Assembly: GCA_022867625.1 (NCBI GenBank)
Contig: JALIFM010000002.1
Coordinates: 62,001 to 126,000 of the forward strand
Reading direction: 5' to 3'
Length of the DNA stretch: 64,000 nucleotides
From: Lachnospiraceae bacterium NSJ-143
Lineage (GTDB): Bacteria > Bacillota > Clostridia > Lachnospirales > Anaerotignaceae
Both the position numbers and the translations under genes were made by a program. Below the pieces are notes generated by a model. The model saw nothing but the letters and a program-made list of their open reading frames with translations. It made no database searches and was not told the origin of the DNA. Below, piece by piece: positions 1 to 8,199 of this stretch (positions are counted from its first letter, which is position 1; each line of letters begins with the position of its first letter).

Positions 1-2
1 CC

Positions 3-68
3 ATTAAAGCCGCCAAAGAAATGATTGAGTACTCGGATATGAAAAAAAACAACATCAGAAAAAAATAA
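3..68 (+). CDS. C-terminal tail of an unidentified upstream gene (partial)
   Basis: An open frame enters from the left edge and stops at a TAA at 66-68. The 21 visible residues are lysine-rich (ending NNIRKK) and match no motif I can name. It is followed within 30 nt by a clear terminator, which supports this being the true end of a gene on the + strand. Nothing can be said about function. Confidence 0.5.
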   Translation: MKAAKEMIEYSDMKKNNIRKK

Positions 69-95
69 AAGGCAGTCAAACACTGCCATAGTTCC

Positions 96-135
96 AAAAA
101 TCCTGACATGTGATTATAAGTTGTCAGGATTTTTT
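96..135 (+). terminator. Intrinsic terminator
   Basis: A 13-bp inverted repeat (arm AAAAATCCTGACA at 96-108, partner at 122-134) with a 13-nt loop is followed by a T run. It ends the partial gene on its left; the A run on the 5' side could let it work in both directions. Confidence 0.8.
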
Positions 136-266
136 AAACCAAGTTTTATGTGTACGGATAAAAAACCACAACACAAAAAAGCCTGAGCTTAAATTGAACC
201 TAAAGACAAAGGCCTTTGCTGCCATATGAAATTGCACAAAATCCATATTTATGCTAAACACTAAAC

Positions 267-296
267 AAAAAGGCATTAAGGCTTAAATGCCTTTTT
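267..296 (-). terminator. Terminator of the XRE regulator gene
   Basis: Perfect arms AAAAAGGCATT (267-277) and its complement (286-296) with a short loop. Read on the minus strand the hairpin ends in a T run and lies 9 nt past the stop codon of the regulator gene. Confidence 0.75.
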
Positions 297-304
297 GAAT
301 TAAA

Positions 305-715
305 TTAATTTTCTGTCGATTTGGATTTATAAGGTACTGTATCCTGTGCAACCTTGAGCTGCTGTTTGGTATTTGACAGGGACTTAATCTGCCTGTCGAG
401 CATCCAGCGCATAAAGTCGTCAAGCATTTCTCTTTTATTGTTATCAAGCATTGTGTATATGTTTTTAAATTCATTAAACTGCTCAGGATAGTCTCTTTCT
501 ATATAAGGATTCCTGATATCGTTTACACAAAGGAGATAATCCATAGAAACATCAAAGAATTCGGCAATTTTCTTCAAGTCTGTAATTGATGGTTCGTTTC
601 TTCCGGATTCATAGTTAGAGATAGCCGTGTAACCATAGTTGAGTATACTGCCCAGTGCACTCTGAGTGAGTTTCCTTTCTTTTCTTAGAGATTTAAGACG
701 CTCTTTGAATTCCAA
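305..715 (-). CDS. XRE-family helix-turn-helix regulator
   Basis: A 136-residue DNA-binding protein of the Cro/CI (XRE) type. The N-terminal 60 residues form the five-helix HTH_3 domain, with the characteristic LTQ start of helix 2, ISNYESGR recognition segment and the IAEFFDVSMDYLL closing helix. The remaining 70 residues are charged and helical (YTMLDNNKREMLDDFMRWML), probably for dimerisation, with no recognisable sensor domain. Start choice: the frame is open to a GTG at 724, but that codon lies inside the GAGGTGG ribosome binding site; a TTG at 715 sits 5 nt after it and is the likelier start. The targets are unknown; the gene stands alone with a 440-bp AT-rich region between it and mnmA, so autoregulation is plausible but not shown. 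Confidence 0.85.
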   Translation of the reverse strand: MEFKERLKSLRKERKLTQSALGSILNYGYTAISNYESGRNEPSITDLKKIAEFFDVSMDYLLCVNDIRNPYIERDYPEQFNEFKNIYTMLDNNKREMLDDFMRWMLDRQIKSLSNTKQQLKVAQDTVPYKSKSTEN

Positions 716-1039
716 AATTACCACCTCATTAATTATATTTTATTTTTCGTATGAAAATATTTTAATAGAAAATTTGTCAAAAAACAAATGGCATTGCGGA
801 TATTATATATTTTATTAGTCAGAATTTGAATAGTATGTCATATAATAAAAATTCTAATTCACAAAACAAGAAAGAACCTATACGTATACTATACACCACA
901 ATATTAAGTTGAACAATATTTTTTTGTGTAATATAATAATTTTTAATAGACTGTCAATTATAATGGATACACACTTAAAATGTCTGTATATTTTTTTACG
1001 GTTTTGAGATAAATTTTTGCTACCTTTTTATTATAATAA

Positions 1040-1065
1040 ATTTTCCTGTATAAATACAGGAAAAT
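1040..1065. promoter_or_regulatory. 12-bp perfect inverted repeat upstream of mnmA (operator candidate)
   Basis: Arms ATTTTCCTGTAT (1040-1051) and its exact complement (1054-1065) are separated by only 2 nt. There is no T run after it and the loop is too small for a normal terminator, so a protein-binding site is more likely. It ends 28 nt before the -35 box of the mnmA promoter. Confidence 0.5.
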
Positions 1066-1093
1066 ATAATCAAAGACAATTTTATTTTTTATG

Positions 1094-1122
1094 TTGAAAA
1101 TGAAACGGCAATTTTATATAAT
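1094..1122 (+). promoter_or_regulatory. Sigma-A promoter of mnmA
   Basis: TTGAAA (1094-1099), a 17-nt spacer and TATAAT (1117-1122); a second TATAAT overlaps at 1122-1127. Transcription would begin about 30 nt upstream of the mnmA start. Confidence 0.75.
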
Positions 1123-1162
1123 ATAATTCCTATTTGTTTAATATGAATGGAGGTTTGAATAT

Positions 1163-2203
1163 ATGTCCAAGGGCAGTGTTGTTATAGGCCTTTCAGGTGG
1201 TGTTGACAGTTCAACTGCCGCATACCTGCTTAAAAAAGATGGATATGATGTAACAGGTGTGACAGTTATAAACCATGACGGAGGATTTGAAGCTGCTGAT
1301 GATGCGGCGGCAGTTGCGGGACAAATCGGCATAAAGCATATGGTTCTTGACTACAGGAAGGAATTTTCAGCAAAAATTAAAGATATGTTTGTTTCTGAGT
1401 ATCTGTCGGGCAGGACTCCAAACCCATGTGTAATGTGCAACAGAGATGTCAAGTGGGGAGCGCTTATGGGCGTATGCAATGAGATTGGAGCCCAATATAT
1501 TGCTACAGGACATTACGCGGGCGTTGTAAAGTATCCACCAACAGGAAGGCTTGCTGTAAAAATGTCAGACGACCTTTCAAAAGACCAGACATATGTTCTG
1601 AGTTTCCTTACGCAGGAGCAGCTTAAATGTACACTGTTTCCGCTCGCAGGTTTTACAAAAAGCGCTGTTAGAAGTATTGCTGACTCAGCCGGAATAAAGG
1701 TTGCCCAGAAGCCTGACAGTCAGGAAATATGCTTTATTCCTGATAACGACTATGCTGCATTTATTGAAAAATACAGTGGAAAACCGTCCATGTCTGGAGA
1801 TTATGTTGATATGGACGGAAATGTTATAGGCCGCCATAAGGGGATAATACATTATACAATAGGCCAGAGGAAGGGCCTTGGGGTTTCTTTTGGCAAGCAT
1901 ATGTTTGTTAATAAGATTATCGCTTCTGAAAATAAAATTGTTTTGGGAAGCAATGATGAGCTTTTCAGCAGGGAGGTACGGGCCGGAAATATCAATTATA
2001 TGGCTCTGGACAGTATAAGAGGACCTTTGAGGGCTGAGGTTAAAATCAGGTATGCCCACAAAAAATCACCGTGTACGGTCTATATAAACGACGACAGTAC
2101 TGTAAGCTGTGTTTTTGACGAGCCACAGAGGGCCGCTGCACCGGGCCAGACGCTTGTGGCTTATGATGGTGAGTACTGTCTTTTTGGAGGAATTATAATT
2201 TAA
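1163..2203 (+). CDS. mnmA: tRNA-specific 2-thiouridylase MnmA
   Basis: Adenylates and thiolates uridine-34 in the anticodon of Lys, Glu and Gln tRNAs, taking sulfur from a cysteine desulfurase relay. The 346-residue protein starts with the PP-loop ATPase motif SGGVDSS (residues 11-17). Two candidate catalytic cysteines are present, one in PNPCVMCNR and one in QEICFIP, as in the family. The NPC variant with CVMCNRDVKW is typical of a clostridial branch of MnmA rather than the E. coli form, and the segment between the PP-loop and the first cysteine is somewhat short. GGAGG lies 9 nt before the ATG. It has its own promoter and terminator, so it is monocistronic. A second mnmA paralogue elsewhere is possible. 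Confidence 0.93.
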   Translation: MSKGSVVIGLSGGVDSSTAAYLLKKDGYDVTGVTVINHDGGFEAADDAAAVAGQIGIKHMVLDYRKEFSAKIKDMFVSEYLSGRTPNPCVMCNRDVKWGALMGVCNEIGAQYIATGHYAGVVKYPPTGRLAVKMSDDLSKDQTYVLSFLTQEQLKCTLFPLAGFTKSAVRSIADSAGIKVAQKPDSQEICFIPDNDYAAFIEKYSGKPSMSGDYVDMDGNVIGRHKGIIHYTIGQRKGLGVSFGKHMFVNKIIASENKIVLGSNDELFSREVRAGNINYMALDSIRGPLRAEVKIRYAHKKSPCTVYINDDSTVSCVFDEPQRAAAPGQTLVAYDGEYCLFGGIII

Positions 2204-2229
2204 AAATATAAAATTTAATATTTTTAAGC

Positions 2230-2263
2230 AAAGACTGTGGAAATCATTTCCATAGTCTTTTTT
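2230..2263 (+). terminator. Terminator of mnmA
   Basis: A 14-nt arm beginning AAAGACTGTGG (2230-2243) pairs with 2247-2260 (one G-U pair), 3-nt loop, then a T run. Confidence 0.85.
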
Positions 2264-2361
2264 GTTTTCAGAAAAAACCAGTATGGCTTTATTTCGTCCT
2301 CTGAGGCTTATTAAGTGGATTTGCCAATGTGTAAAAAATATTGTCTGTATAACAAAAAGCC

Positions 2362-3684
2362 ATGAAGGTTAATTTAAGTTTGGACTTAATTCTGAAAATG
2401 GATGTGATAAAAGTGATAAGGGATGTTTTTAAAAGAAAGAAAATTTTTATTTATTCTATGCTGTTATTTTTTTTATTATTCAGTATTTTAAGCCAAAGGC
2501 TTCCCAAGCATATAAGCGTATATGAAAACAGTACGGCTCATGTGGGTGTGGGAATTGCTGAGGAGGAAAATACTGCCGTAATTGAAAACTCCGCCGTACC
2601 TGTAAAGGACAATATTGAGATTGACATTGTTAAGGGCGCAGATATTGTATCGGCGGATTCTGGAATATACAACGCAAAATACACTTTTCTGGGCATACCG
2701 GTTAAAAATGTAAATTTGAATGTTGTGCCAAAAAAGGATTTGATAGTCTGCGGCAATATTTCCGGTGTAGTAATAGAGACAAAAGGAGTACTTGTGCTGG
2801 GAACAGGTAAAATTAAAGATTCAGAGGGGAATAATGTATCGCCATGCTCCGGTATACTCAAAAGCGGCGACAGTGTTCTTTCCATAGACGGCACCACAGT
2901 AAGCACAAAAGAGGAATTTACTGATATAGTATCACAAAGCGGTGGCAAGAGCCTAAAGCTCGGCATACTGAGGGATGGCGAAAATATAAGCGCTGACATA
3001 ACACCGGTTATGAGTGGGGATAATGACGGATACAAGATAGGCTGCTGGGTGAGAGACGATACACAGGGTCTGGGTACGCTTACGTTTGTTAATCCGGAAA
3101 ACAATACCTTCGGCGCCCTTGGCCATGGTATATACGATGTTGATACAAACACGCTTATGAGTACATCTGGCGGCGTTATAACGGCATCTGAAGTGACAGG
3201 CGTAAAAAAAGGCGAGAAGGGTGCTCCGGGTGAGGTAAGCGGAAGCCTGAACAAGGACAGGGTGTTTGGGAGTATTCTGTCAAATACAGATGAGGGCATA
3301 TACGGAATAATTACCTCTGTGTCGCTTTGCCCGTCTTTAAACAGCGAGCCTATGGAAACGGCCATATCAAAGGACGTACACACCGGAAAAGCCTATATTA
3401 AAAGTGATATTATGGGAAAGCCGGAGCTTTATGAGATTGAGATAGAGAATATAAACAGGCTTGACATAACATCGGACAAATCAATGACAGTGAAGATAAC
3501 AGATGAAAGACTCCTTTCGGCTACAGGAGGGATAATACAGGGTATGAGCGGAAGCCCTATAATTCAGGACAATAAGCTTATAGGCGCGCTCACGCATGTG
3601 TTTGTAAATAACCCTCAAAAGGGCTATGGTATATTTATAGATAATATGCTGCTTGAATCGGATAAGGCCATGGAGAATAAGTAA
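2362..3684 (+). CDS. spoIVB: SpoIVB peptidase (sporulation signalling serine protease, S55)
   Basis: In sporulating Firmicutes SpoIVB is secreted by the forespore into the space between the two membranes, where it cleaves SpoIVFA and so triggers processing of pro-sigma-K. This protein has an N-terminal basic segment plus one membrane anchor (about residues 30-48), a PDZ domain (about 165-215, ILKSGDSVLSIDG), and a C-terminal S55 protease domain with GALGHGI (catalytic His) and GMSGSPI (catalytic Ser). The 440-residue length is close to the 426 of B. subtilis. The start is uncertain: neither the ATG at 2362 nor the ATG at 2398 has a good ribosome binding site. The gene precedes a Spo0A homologue, the usual order in spore formers; recN, which often lies upstream, is replaced here by mnmA. 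Confidence 0.92.
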   Translation: MKVNLSLDLILKMDVIKVIRDVFKRKKIFIYSMLLFFLLFSILSQRLPKHISVYENSTAHVGVGIAEEENTAVIENSAVPVKDNIEIDIVKGADIVSADSGIYNAKYTFLGIPVKNVNLNVVPKKDLIVCGNISGVVIETKGVLVLGTGKIKDSEGNNVSPCSGILKSGDSVLSIDGTTVSTKEEFTDIVSQSGGKSLKLGILRDGENISADITPVMSGDNDGYKIGCWVRDDTQGLGTLTFVNPENNTFGALGHGIYDVDTNTLMSTSGGVITASEVTGVKKGEKGAPGEVSGSLNKDRVFGSILSNTDEGIYGIITSVSLCPSLNSEPMETAISKDVHTGKAYIKSDIMGKPELYEIEIENINRLDITSDKSMTVKITDERLLSATGGIIQGMSGSPIIQDNKLIGALTHVFVNNPQKGYGIFIDNMLLESDKAMENK

Positions 3685-3713
3685 TTAATGATTATAAAAA
3701 TTAAAGGCAATAT

Positions 3714-3737
3714 GAGCGGATTGGCGTCCGCTCTTTT
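3714..3737 (+). terminator. Terminator of spoIVB
   Basis: GAGCGGA (3714-3720) pairs with TCCGCTC (3727-3733) over a 6-nt loop and is followed by TTTT. The T run is short, so efficiency is uncertain. Confidence 0.65.
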
Positions 3738-4343
3738 CGGCTTGGTATAAAGGGACATTCAAGTAACTTACTTTTGTTGTAAAATATAGAAAAATATATT
3801 TTTAATGAGGTTTATATGGCAAAAGTTGCAGGCGACAATAATTATCAATTATTTATTTACTTATAAAATTAATATAACAGAATTAATAAACAGCATTGAG
3901 TTCTTACGACTATAATATTGAGTTTTACAATTTTGTTTTTGATAATGAATACTGGACTTGTTATTTTTATGAGTATTGGAATGTAAGATAAATATTACAA
4001 TTGAGAAACTGGAATAATGATACTGTATACTATGAGAATCAAAAATAAAGAGAGAATGTATAAAGAAAATTGTAAAAGCGATAAAAATTTCAGGATTTAT
4101 AAATAAATCAATGATATTTCCACCAAATGCCTATTCTGTGTTAAGTTTATTGACTGCATTTACGTAATATTAAACCGAAAAATGCTGTTGAAAATTTTCG
4201 GGCAGTTAAAAATTAAATCTCATGTGGATAAACTCAAAAAATGACAATAGGCGAGCATTTTATTCGGCTTTAGCGTCAATTCATGCAATAATGATGAATT
4301 GCACCATTAAAATATTATATATTCATCATGCATGAGATTTTTT
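3738..4343. other. Long AT-rich spoIVB-spo0A intergenic region
   Basis: About 600 bp with no convincing gene. It contains several very short frames that look like remnants: a 16-codon ATG frame at 3816-3866 preceded by GAGG, and a frame at about 4063-4170 reading IKKIVKAIKISGF that lacks a usable start but would gain one by a 1-nt deletion after the ATG at 4056. No consensus 0A box (TGTCGAA) was seen. An inverted repeat CAATTCAT (4277-4284) with ATGAATTG (4294-4301) lies 43 nt before the spo0A ribosome binding site. No strong sigma-A promoter was identified by eye. Confidence 0.4.
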
Positions 4344-4355
4344 GGAGGGATTTTT

Positions 4356-5219
4356 ATGGGGTATATCAAAGTATTTCAAAAAGCTAAGAAGAAAATAAAC
4401 GTATTAATCGCTTGTTCCGATGAGCTTAGGAGAAAAGCTTTGACTGATTATATATCAGGAAGCGATTTGTACGTTGAAAAAACCACTTCAGACGGAAAAA
4501 GTACTCTTAAAGCAATTATTGAAAACGATTTCGCGGCAGCTGTCATATATTTAGGGCTGCCCGGAAACGATGGTTTGTGGGTTCTTGAGGAGCTTAAAAA
4601 GCTGAATATCTGCTCTACCAAAATAATAGCGGTGAATAATATTAAAAACCGTATGTTTTCTGAGCTTGCTGTTAATAGTGGTGCCGACTACTGCCTTGTA
4701 GAACCGTTTGACATGGAGATTGTGAAAAGCAGAATATTACAGCTGTGTTCTGTTAATAATTTCAGAAGGCAGGAGGAAACAAATGCAGGAGCAATAAGTC
4801 TTACAGAAATTATAAGCAGAATTGGCATAAGACCAGGGCTTAAAGGATACTGTTATTTAAAGTATGCGGTATCATCAGTTATAGAAGACCCACAGATGAT
4901 ATCAGGAATTACTAAAAGGCTTTATCCGGAAATTGCAGCTGAGTTCAAGACACAGCCCAAATGTGTTGAGAGGGATATAAGGCATTGTATCTCTGTGTCA
5001 TGGGAAACCGCTAAGGATGAATACAGAAGGATTTTTGGCTATGAGTTTTATAAAAAGCCTACAAATAAGGAACTGATTCATACTTTGGCCGAGTATATTA
5101 AGGATTTTAGCTCTTTTGACAGAAATATAAGAATGGACAAAAGAATGGGAAAAGTAAGCAGGCTTAAAAACAATACATTTAATTATACCGGAATTAATTC
5201 TATAGCACTTAAAAACTAA
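4356..5219 (+). CDS. spo0A: Spo0A homologue with a degenerate receiver domain
   Basis: Spo0A is the master response regulator of sporulation and stationary-phase gene expression. The C-terminal half (about residues 140-265) is a recognisable Spo0A DNA-binding domain: LTEIISRIGI, KGYCYLKYAV, ITKRLYPEIA and VERDIRHCIS all align with B. subtilis. The N-terminal half aligns without gaps to the receiver domain but lacks its key residues: the acidic pair is Cys20-Ser21, the phosphoacceptor Asp is Tyr65, the switch Thr is Asn94 and the invariant Lys is Glu116. Phosphorelay control is therefore unlikely. About 30 basic residues extend past the usual end. Start: the frame is open from an ATG at 4332, but GGAGGG at 4344-4349 sits 6 nt before the ATG at 4356, giving 287 residues. 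Its place behind spoIVB is the canonical spo0A locus. Confidence 0.85.
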   Translation: MGYIKVFQKAKKKINVLIACSDELRRKALTDYISGSDLYVEKTTSDGKSTLKAIIENDFAAAVIYLGLPGNDGLWVLEELKKLNICSTKIIAVNNIKNRMFSELAVNSGADYCLVEPFDMEIVKSRILQLCSVNNFRRQEETNAGAISLTEIISRIGIRPGLKGYCYLKYAVSSVIEDPQMISGITKRLYPEIAAEFKTQPKCVERDIRHCISVSWETAKDEYRRIFGYEFYKKPTNKELIHTLAEYIKDFSSFDRNIRMDKRMGKVSRLKNNTFNYTGINSIALKN

Positions 5220-5252
5220 ATTATCCGGCATTTTGTACCGGATAAATTTTTT
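5218..5252 (+). terminator. Terminator of spo0A
   Basis: TTATCCGG (5221-5228) pairs with CCGGATAA (5238-5245) over a 9-nt loop, followed by a run of T. It lies between two converging genes (spo0A and the acetyltransferase) and may serve both weakly. Confidence 0.8.
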
Positions 5253-5326
5253 AGCCTATATGGGTTACAAAAAATATATTAATAATCAAAATTCCGGTTC
5301 TTTAAAACCTCGCTATTATTTCTGAA

Positions 5327-5977
5327 TTATACTAAGTATTCCTCACAGTTAAAGCAAATACTGCTTATTGTATTGATTAGAAGGCTCAGATGGTAACCGT
5401 CACAGACGGCATGATTAGCAAAAACGGTAAACGGAAGCAGCGTTCTGCTGGAATCAAAAAAATATTTGCCAAATACTATTACCGGAAAAAGCATAGGTGA
5501 GTCACTGTAGGTGTCATAGCTGCATGAGGAAAAGCTTATCCATGGAACACATGAAACAGGCGTAAAATTGTCAGGCTTATCTGGTTTGGCTTTTACGCCT
5601 TTTATATTTTTGCAGTTTTCCAAATCAGAAACGGCATTTTTATAAAACACACTGAATTTTTCATCATATGGAGTCCATATATCAGAAAATGTCTTGTCAT
5701 CATCGTGAAATATTGTGTAAGAAGGGTTACAGTAATCAAAATAGCCAAGGTCGCCGTTTTTGTCTATGGCCATACGCATCTCTTTGATACTGTTAACAGC
5801 TCTCATTATTATGTATATAAGAGAAGGGTAAAGCCTCAGCTTATTTTGTTTTGTAAACTTCAGGAGATTTGTTATATCTATATTATAGGACATATTGCAT
5901 TTTGTTTTTATGAATTTAATGTAATAGCTGTAGTGTTCAGCTCTTTCGTAATTGTCAAAATCTATTTTATTGAACAT
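5327..5977 (-). CDS. Chloramphenicol acetyltransferase-like (CatA-type) enzyme
   Basis: A 216-residue protein of the trimeric CatA family, whose members transfer acetyl from acetyl-CoA to the 3-hydroxyl of chloramphenicol. The hallmark near the C-terminus is present: NHAVCDGYH with catalytic His189 and structural Asp193, where classical enzymes read HHAVCDGFH. The N-terminal part (NYERAEHYSYY) and the central SFSSCSYD and FPVIVFGKYF segments also fit. The protein is intact, close to family length (about 215), and has a GGGGGAA ribosome binding site before its ATG. Whether it confers resistance cannot be read from sequence; chromosomal CatA-like proteins with other or unknown substrates are common. 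It stands alone between spo0A and the histidine operon, without mobile-element signs. Confidence 0.85.
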   Translation of the reverse strand: MFNKIDFDNYERAEHYSYYIKFIKTKCNMSYNIDITNLLKFTKQNKLRLYPSLIYIIMRAVNSIKEMRMAIDKNGDLGYFDYCNPSYTIFHDDDKTFSDIWTPYDEKFSVFYKNAVSDLENCKNIKGVKAKPDKPDNFTPVSCVPWISFSSCSYDTYSDSPMLFPVIVFGKYFFDSSRTLLPFTVFANHAVCDGYHLSLLINTISSICFNCEEYLV

Positions 5978-6194
5978 AAATGATTCCCCCTGTTATTATT
6001 TATATCATGGCATCGGTAGAGAGGTCCAAAAACTGAGTTTTTTATTTATGATTTTACTTGGAGCGCAAATAACCTTCTGCCATAAGCAGCCGAAGGCTTA
6101 TGCTTTTATAATGATATTATACCACAAATTTGTTATGCTTAACTTTAGCTTTTCAAAATATAAAAATAATGATAAACTCTAAAAAAGTGTTGTA

Positions 6195-6223
6195 TTGACA
6201 AATTAGTGTGAATTGTATATACT
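6195..6223 (+). promoter_or_regulatory. Sigma-A promoter of the histidine operon
   Basis: TTGACA (6195-6200), 17-nt spacer, TATACT (6218-6223). Predicted transcription start near 6230 leaves a leader of only about 40 nt, too short for a T-box or peptide attenuator, so control should act at initiation or through enzyme feedback. Confidence 0.85.
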
Positions 6224-6268
6224 GTACTTTATTGTGGTAGAGTGATAAAGTTAAAGGTGGTTATAATT

Positions 6269-7555
6269 ATGCTGGATTTTAAGCTGCACACGCCCATAGG
6301 CGTTGGGGATTTTCTTCCTGATGAGACAGAGGCAAAAAGGTCTGTTACAAGGAAAATAGAAAGAGTTTTTGAAAGCTATGGCTACAGGGCTGTGGAAAGC
6401 CCGATGTTTGAGTATATAGAAGTGTTTTCGGACGAGAAAATGGGCTCAATAAGCCCTAAGGAAATGTTCAGGTTTTTTGACAAGGACGGTTCAACGCTTG
6501 CGTTAAGGAGCGATATGACTCCGCCGATAGCCAGAATGGCGGCTACCGCCTTTGAGGAGAGCGTGCTGCCTTTGAGGGTTTGTTATTATGGAAACGCATT
6601 CAGGGATTCAAAAAGCTATCAGGGAAAGAAATGTGAGTTTGCACAGGCTGGCATTGAGCTTATGGGCATTGACAGTGCGCAGGCTGACGCCGAGGCAATA
6701 GCGATTTCTATAAAGAGCATTATTGCCTGCGGTATAAAGGAGTTTAAGGTAAATATAGGACAGGTTGAGTTTTTTAACGCTGTACTTGATGAAACAGGCT
6801 TTAATGACGATGACAAGAACAGTGTTAAGGATTTAATAGCAAACCGCAACTATGCCGGAGTTGAGTATTTTATAGAAGGCAAACCGATGCCGGAAAATGT
6901 CAAAAGGCTGTTTCTTGAACTGCCAAGGCTTGTGGGCGGAATGGAAATAATTGAATACACAAAAACACTTACCAAAAGTCCGGCGGCTCAGAAGGCGCTT
7001 GAGGACATGGAAAGGCTTTACAGTCTTCTTGTTTTGCACGGTGTAAGCGACTATGTATCGTTTGATATGAGCATGGTTAATAAGCTCAACTATTATACCG
7101 GTATAATATTCAGGGGATACACTTTTGGTACAGGGTATTCAATAATAGACGGCGGAAGATACAATAACCTTGTAAAGCAGTTTGGACGGGACATACCTGC
7201 TGTCGGGTTTGTGATAAAGATAGACGAGGTAATAAATGTCCTTGAAAGGGACGGATATGATTTTAATACTGGCGGGGCAAAAGCTATGGTGGGTTATACA
7301 CAGTCTGGCATGGCTTCGGCACTTAAGGTGGCGGAAATTTACAGAAACGGCGGAATCAAGGTGGAAAACAGCCTTGCAGGCTTTGATATTGATAAAAATA
7401 TTGAGTATATGAAAGATAAGGGCATAGAGTCGCTTATATTCTTTAAAGACTCAGTTAACATAAAATATATCCGCTCTGAAAAAGAGGTTGGCATAGTATC
7501 TGCGGATATAACTGTAAATGATTTAGTGATGCCTGACAGGGAGGGTAAAAAATGA
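6269..7555 (+). CDS. hisZ: ATP phosphoribosyltransferase regulatory subunit HisZ
   Basis: HisZ is a catalytically inactive relative of histidyl-tRNA synthetase that forms a complex with the short form of HisG, which needs it for activity and histidine feedback. The 428-residue protein has the class II synthetase core: [11 protein letters not shown] near the N-terminus, a motif-2-like [12 protein letters not shown], and GGRYNNL about residue 285. It lacks the C-terminal anticodon-binding module expected of true HisS, and lies immediately upstream of a 215-residue HisG, which settles the call. Start: GTG at 6242 has no ribosome binding site; AAAGGTGG at 6253-6260 precedes the ATG at 6269 by 8 nt. 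First gene of the operon; overlaps hisG by 4 nt. Confidence 0.93.
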   Translation: MLDFKLHTPIGVGDFLPDETEAKRSVTRKIERVFESYGYRAVESPMFEYIEVFSDEKMGSISPKEMFRFFDKDGSTLALRSDMTPPIARMAATAFEESVLPLRVCYYGNAFRDSKSYQGKKCEFAQAGIELMGIDSAQADAEAIAISIKSIIACGIKEFKVNIGQVEFFNAVLDETGFNDDDKNSVKDLIANRNYAGVEYFIEGKPMPENVKRLFLELPRLVGGMEIIEYTKTLTKSPAAQKALEDMERLYSLLVLHGVSDYVSFDMSMVNKLNYYTGIIFRGYTFGTGYSIIDGGRYNNLVKQFGRDIPAVGFVIKIDEVINVLERDGYDFNTGGAKAMVGYTQSGMASALKVAEIYRNGGIKVENSLAGFDIDKNIEYMKDKGIESLIFFKDSVNIKYIRSEKEVGIVSADITVNDLVMPDREGKK

Positions 7556-8199
7556 GATATCTTACTTTCGCTCTTGCAAAGGGAAGGCTTGCCGAGCAGA
7601 CTATGGACCTCCTTGAAAAGATAGGAATGCCGTGTGAGGAAATGAAGGAGAAATCCAGAAAGCTCATATTTGTGAATGAGGAGCTTAAGTTGAAAATTTT
7701 CCTCGCAAAGACCAGTGATGTACCTACTTATGTGGAGCATGGGGCCGCTGATATTGGTGTGGTTGGTAAAGACACAATTATGGAGGAGAGCCGGAATATC
7801 TATGAGATGCTTGATTTGGGGCTCGGAAAATGCCGAATGTGTGTTGCAGGACTACCGGATATGAGACAGAAGCTGCACAAATGCCATTCGCTCAGGGTGG
7901 CCACAAAATACCCTAACATAGCAAGAGACTATTTTTATCATCAGATGCACCAGACAGTTGAGATAATAAAGCTGAACGGCTCTGTTGAGCTTGCGCCTAT
8001 TGTAGGGCTTTCGGACTGTATAGTGGATATAGTAGAAAGCGGGGCCACACTTAAAGAAAACGGCCTGGAGGTTTTTGAGGAGATTTGCCCTCTTTCAGCC
8101 AGGGTTGTGGTAAACCGTGTGAGCATGAAAATGGAGCATGCAAGAATAATAGATGTAATTGACAGGATAAGAGGCCTTTTGAAGGAGGGGTATAGATGA
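7552..8199 (+). CDS. hisG: ATP phosphoribosyltransferase, short form
   Basis: Catalyses the first step of histidine synthesis: condensation of ATP with PRPP to phosphoribosyl-ATP. The 215-residue length marks the short form without the C-terminal regulatory ACT-like domain, matching the presence of hisZ. Typical features are the N-terminal [18 protein letters not shown] around residue 72, and the PRPP-binding stretch [16 protein letters not shown] near residue 157. It overlaps hisZ and hisD by ATGA, so the three are translationally coupled. Confidence 0.96.
   Translation: MRYLTFALAKGRLAEQTMDLLEKIGMPCEEMKEKSRKLIFVNEELKLKIFLAKTSDVPTYVEHGAADIGVVGKDTIMEESRNIYEMLDLGLGKCRMCVAGLPDMRQKLHKCHSLRVATKYPNIARDYFYHQMHQTVEIIKLNGSVELAPIVGLSDCIVDIVESGATLKENGLEVFEEICPLSARVVVNRVSMKMEHARIIDVIDRIRGLLKEGYR

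Larger units (their letters stand above)
725..1162. other. AT-rich divergent intergenic region
   Basis: About 440 bp without a gene between the XRE regulator (minus) and mnmA (plus). The rightmost part carries the mnmA promoter and a palindrome (annotated separately). On the minus strand a TTGACA (complement of 775-780) lies at a plausible distance upstream of the regulator, but its -10 partner is ambiguous. The stretch from about 790 to 1035 shows no ORF and no structure I can defend. Confidence 0.5.

Noticed and set aside
2538-3383. 281-codon minus-strand frame inside spoIVB
   Set aside because: Antisense shadow of a gene with clear protease motifs; Ser/Pro-rich composition typical of reverse-frame artefacts.
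5952-6182. 76-codon + strand frame over the start of the acetyltransferase gene
   Set aside because: No ribosome binding site, opposite strand of a well-supported gene, low-complexity composition; the his promoter lies just after it.
6224-6268. T-box or attenuator in the histidine operon leader
   Set aside because: The leader is only about 40 nt and holds no specifier loop, T-box sequence or terminator.
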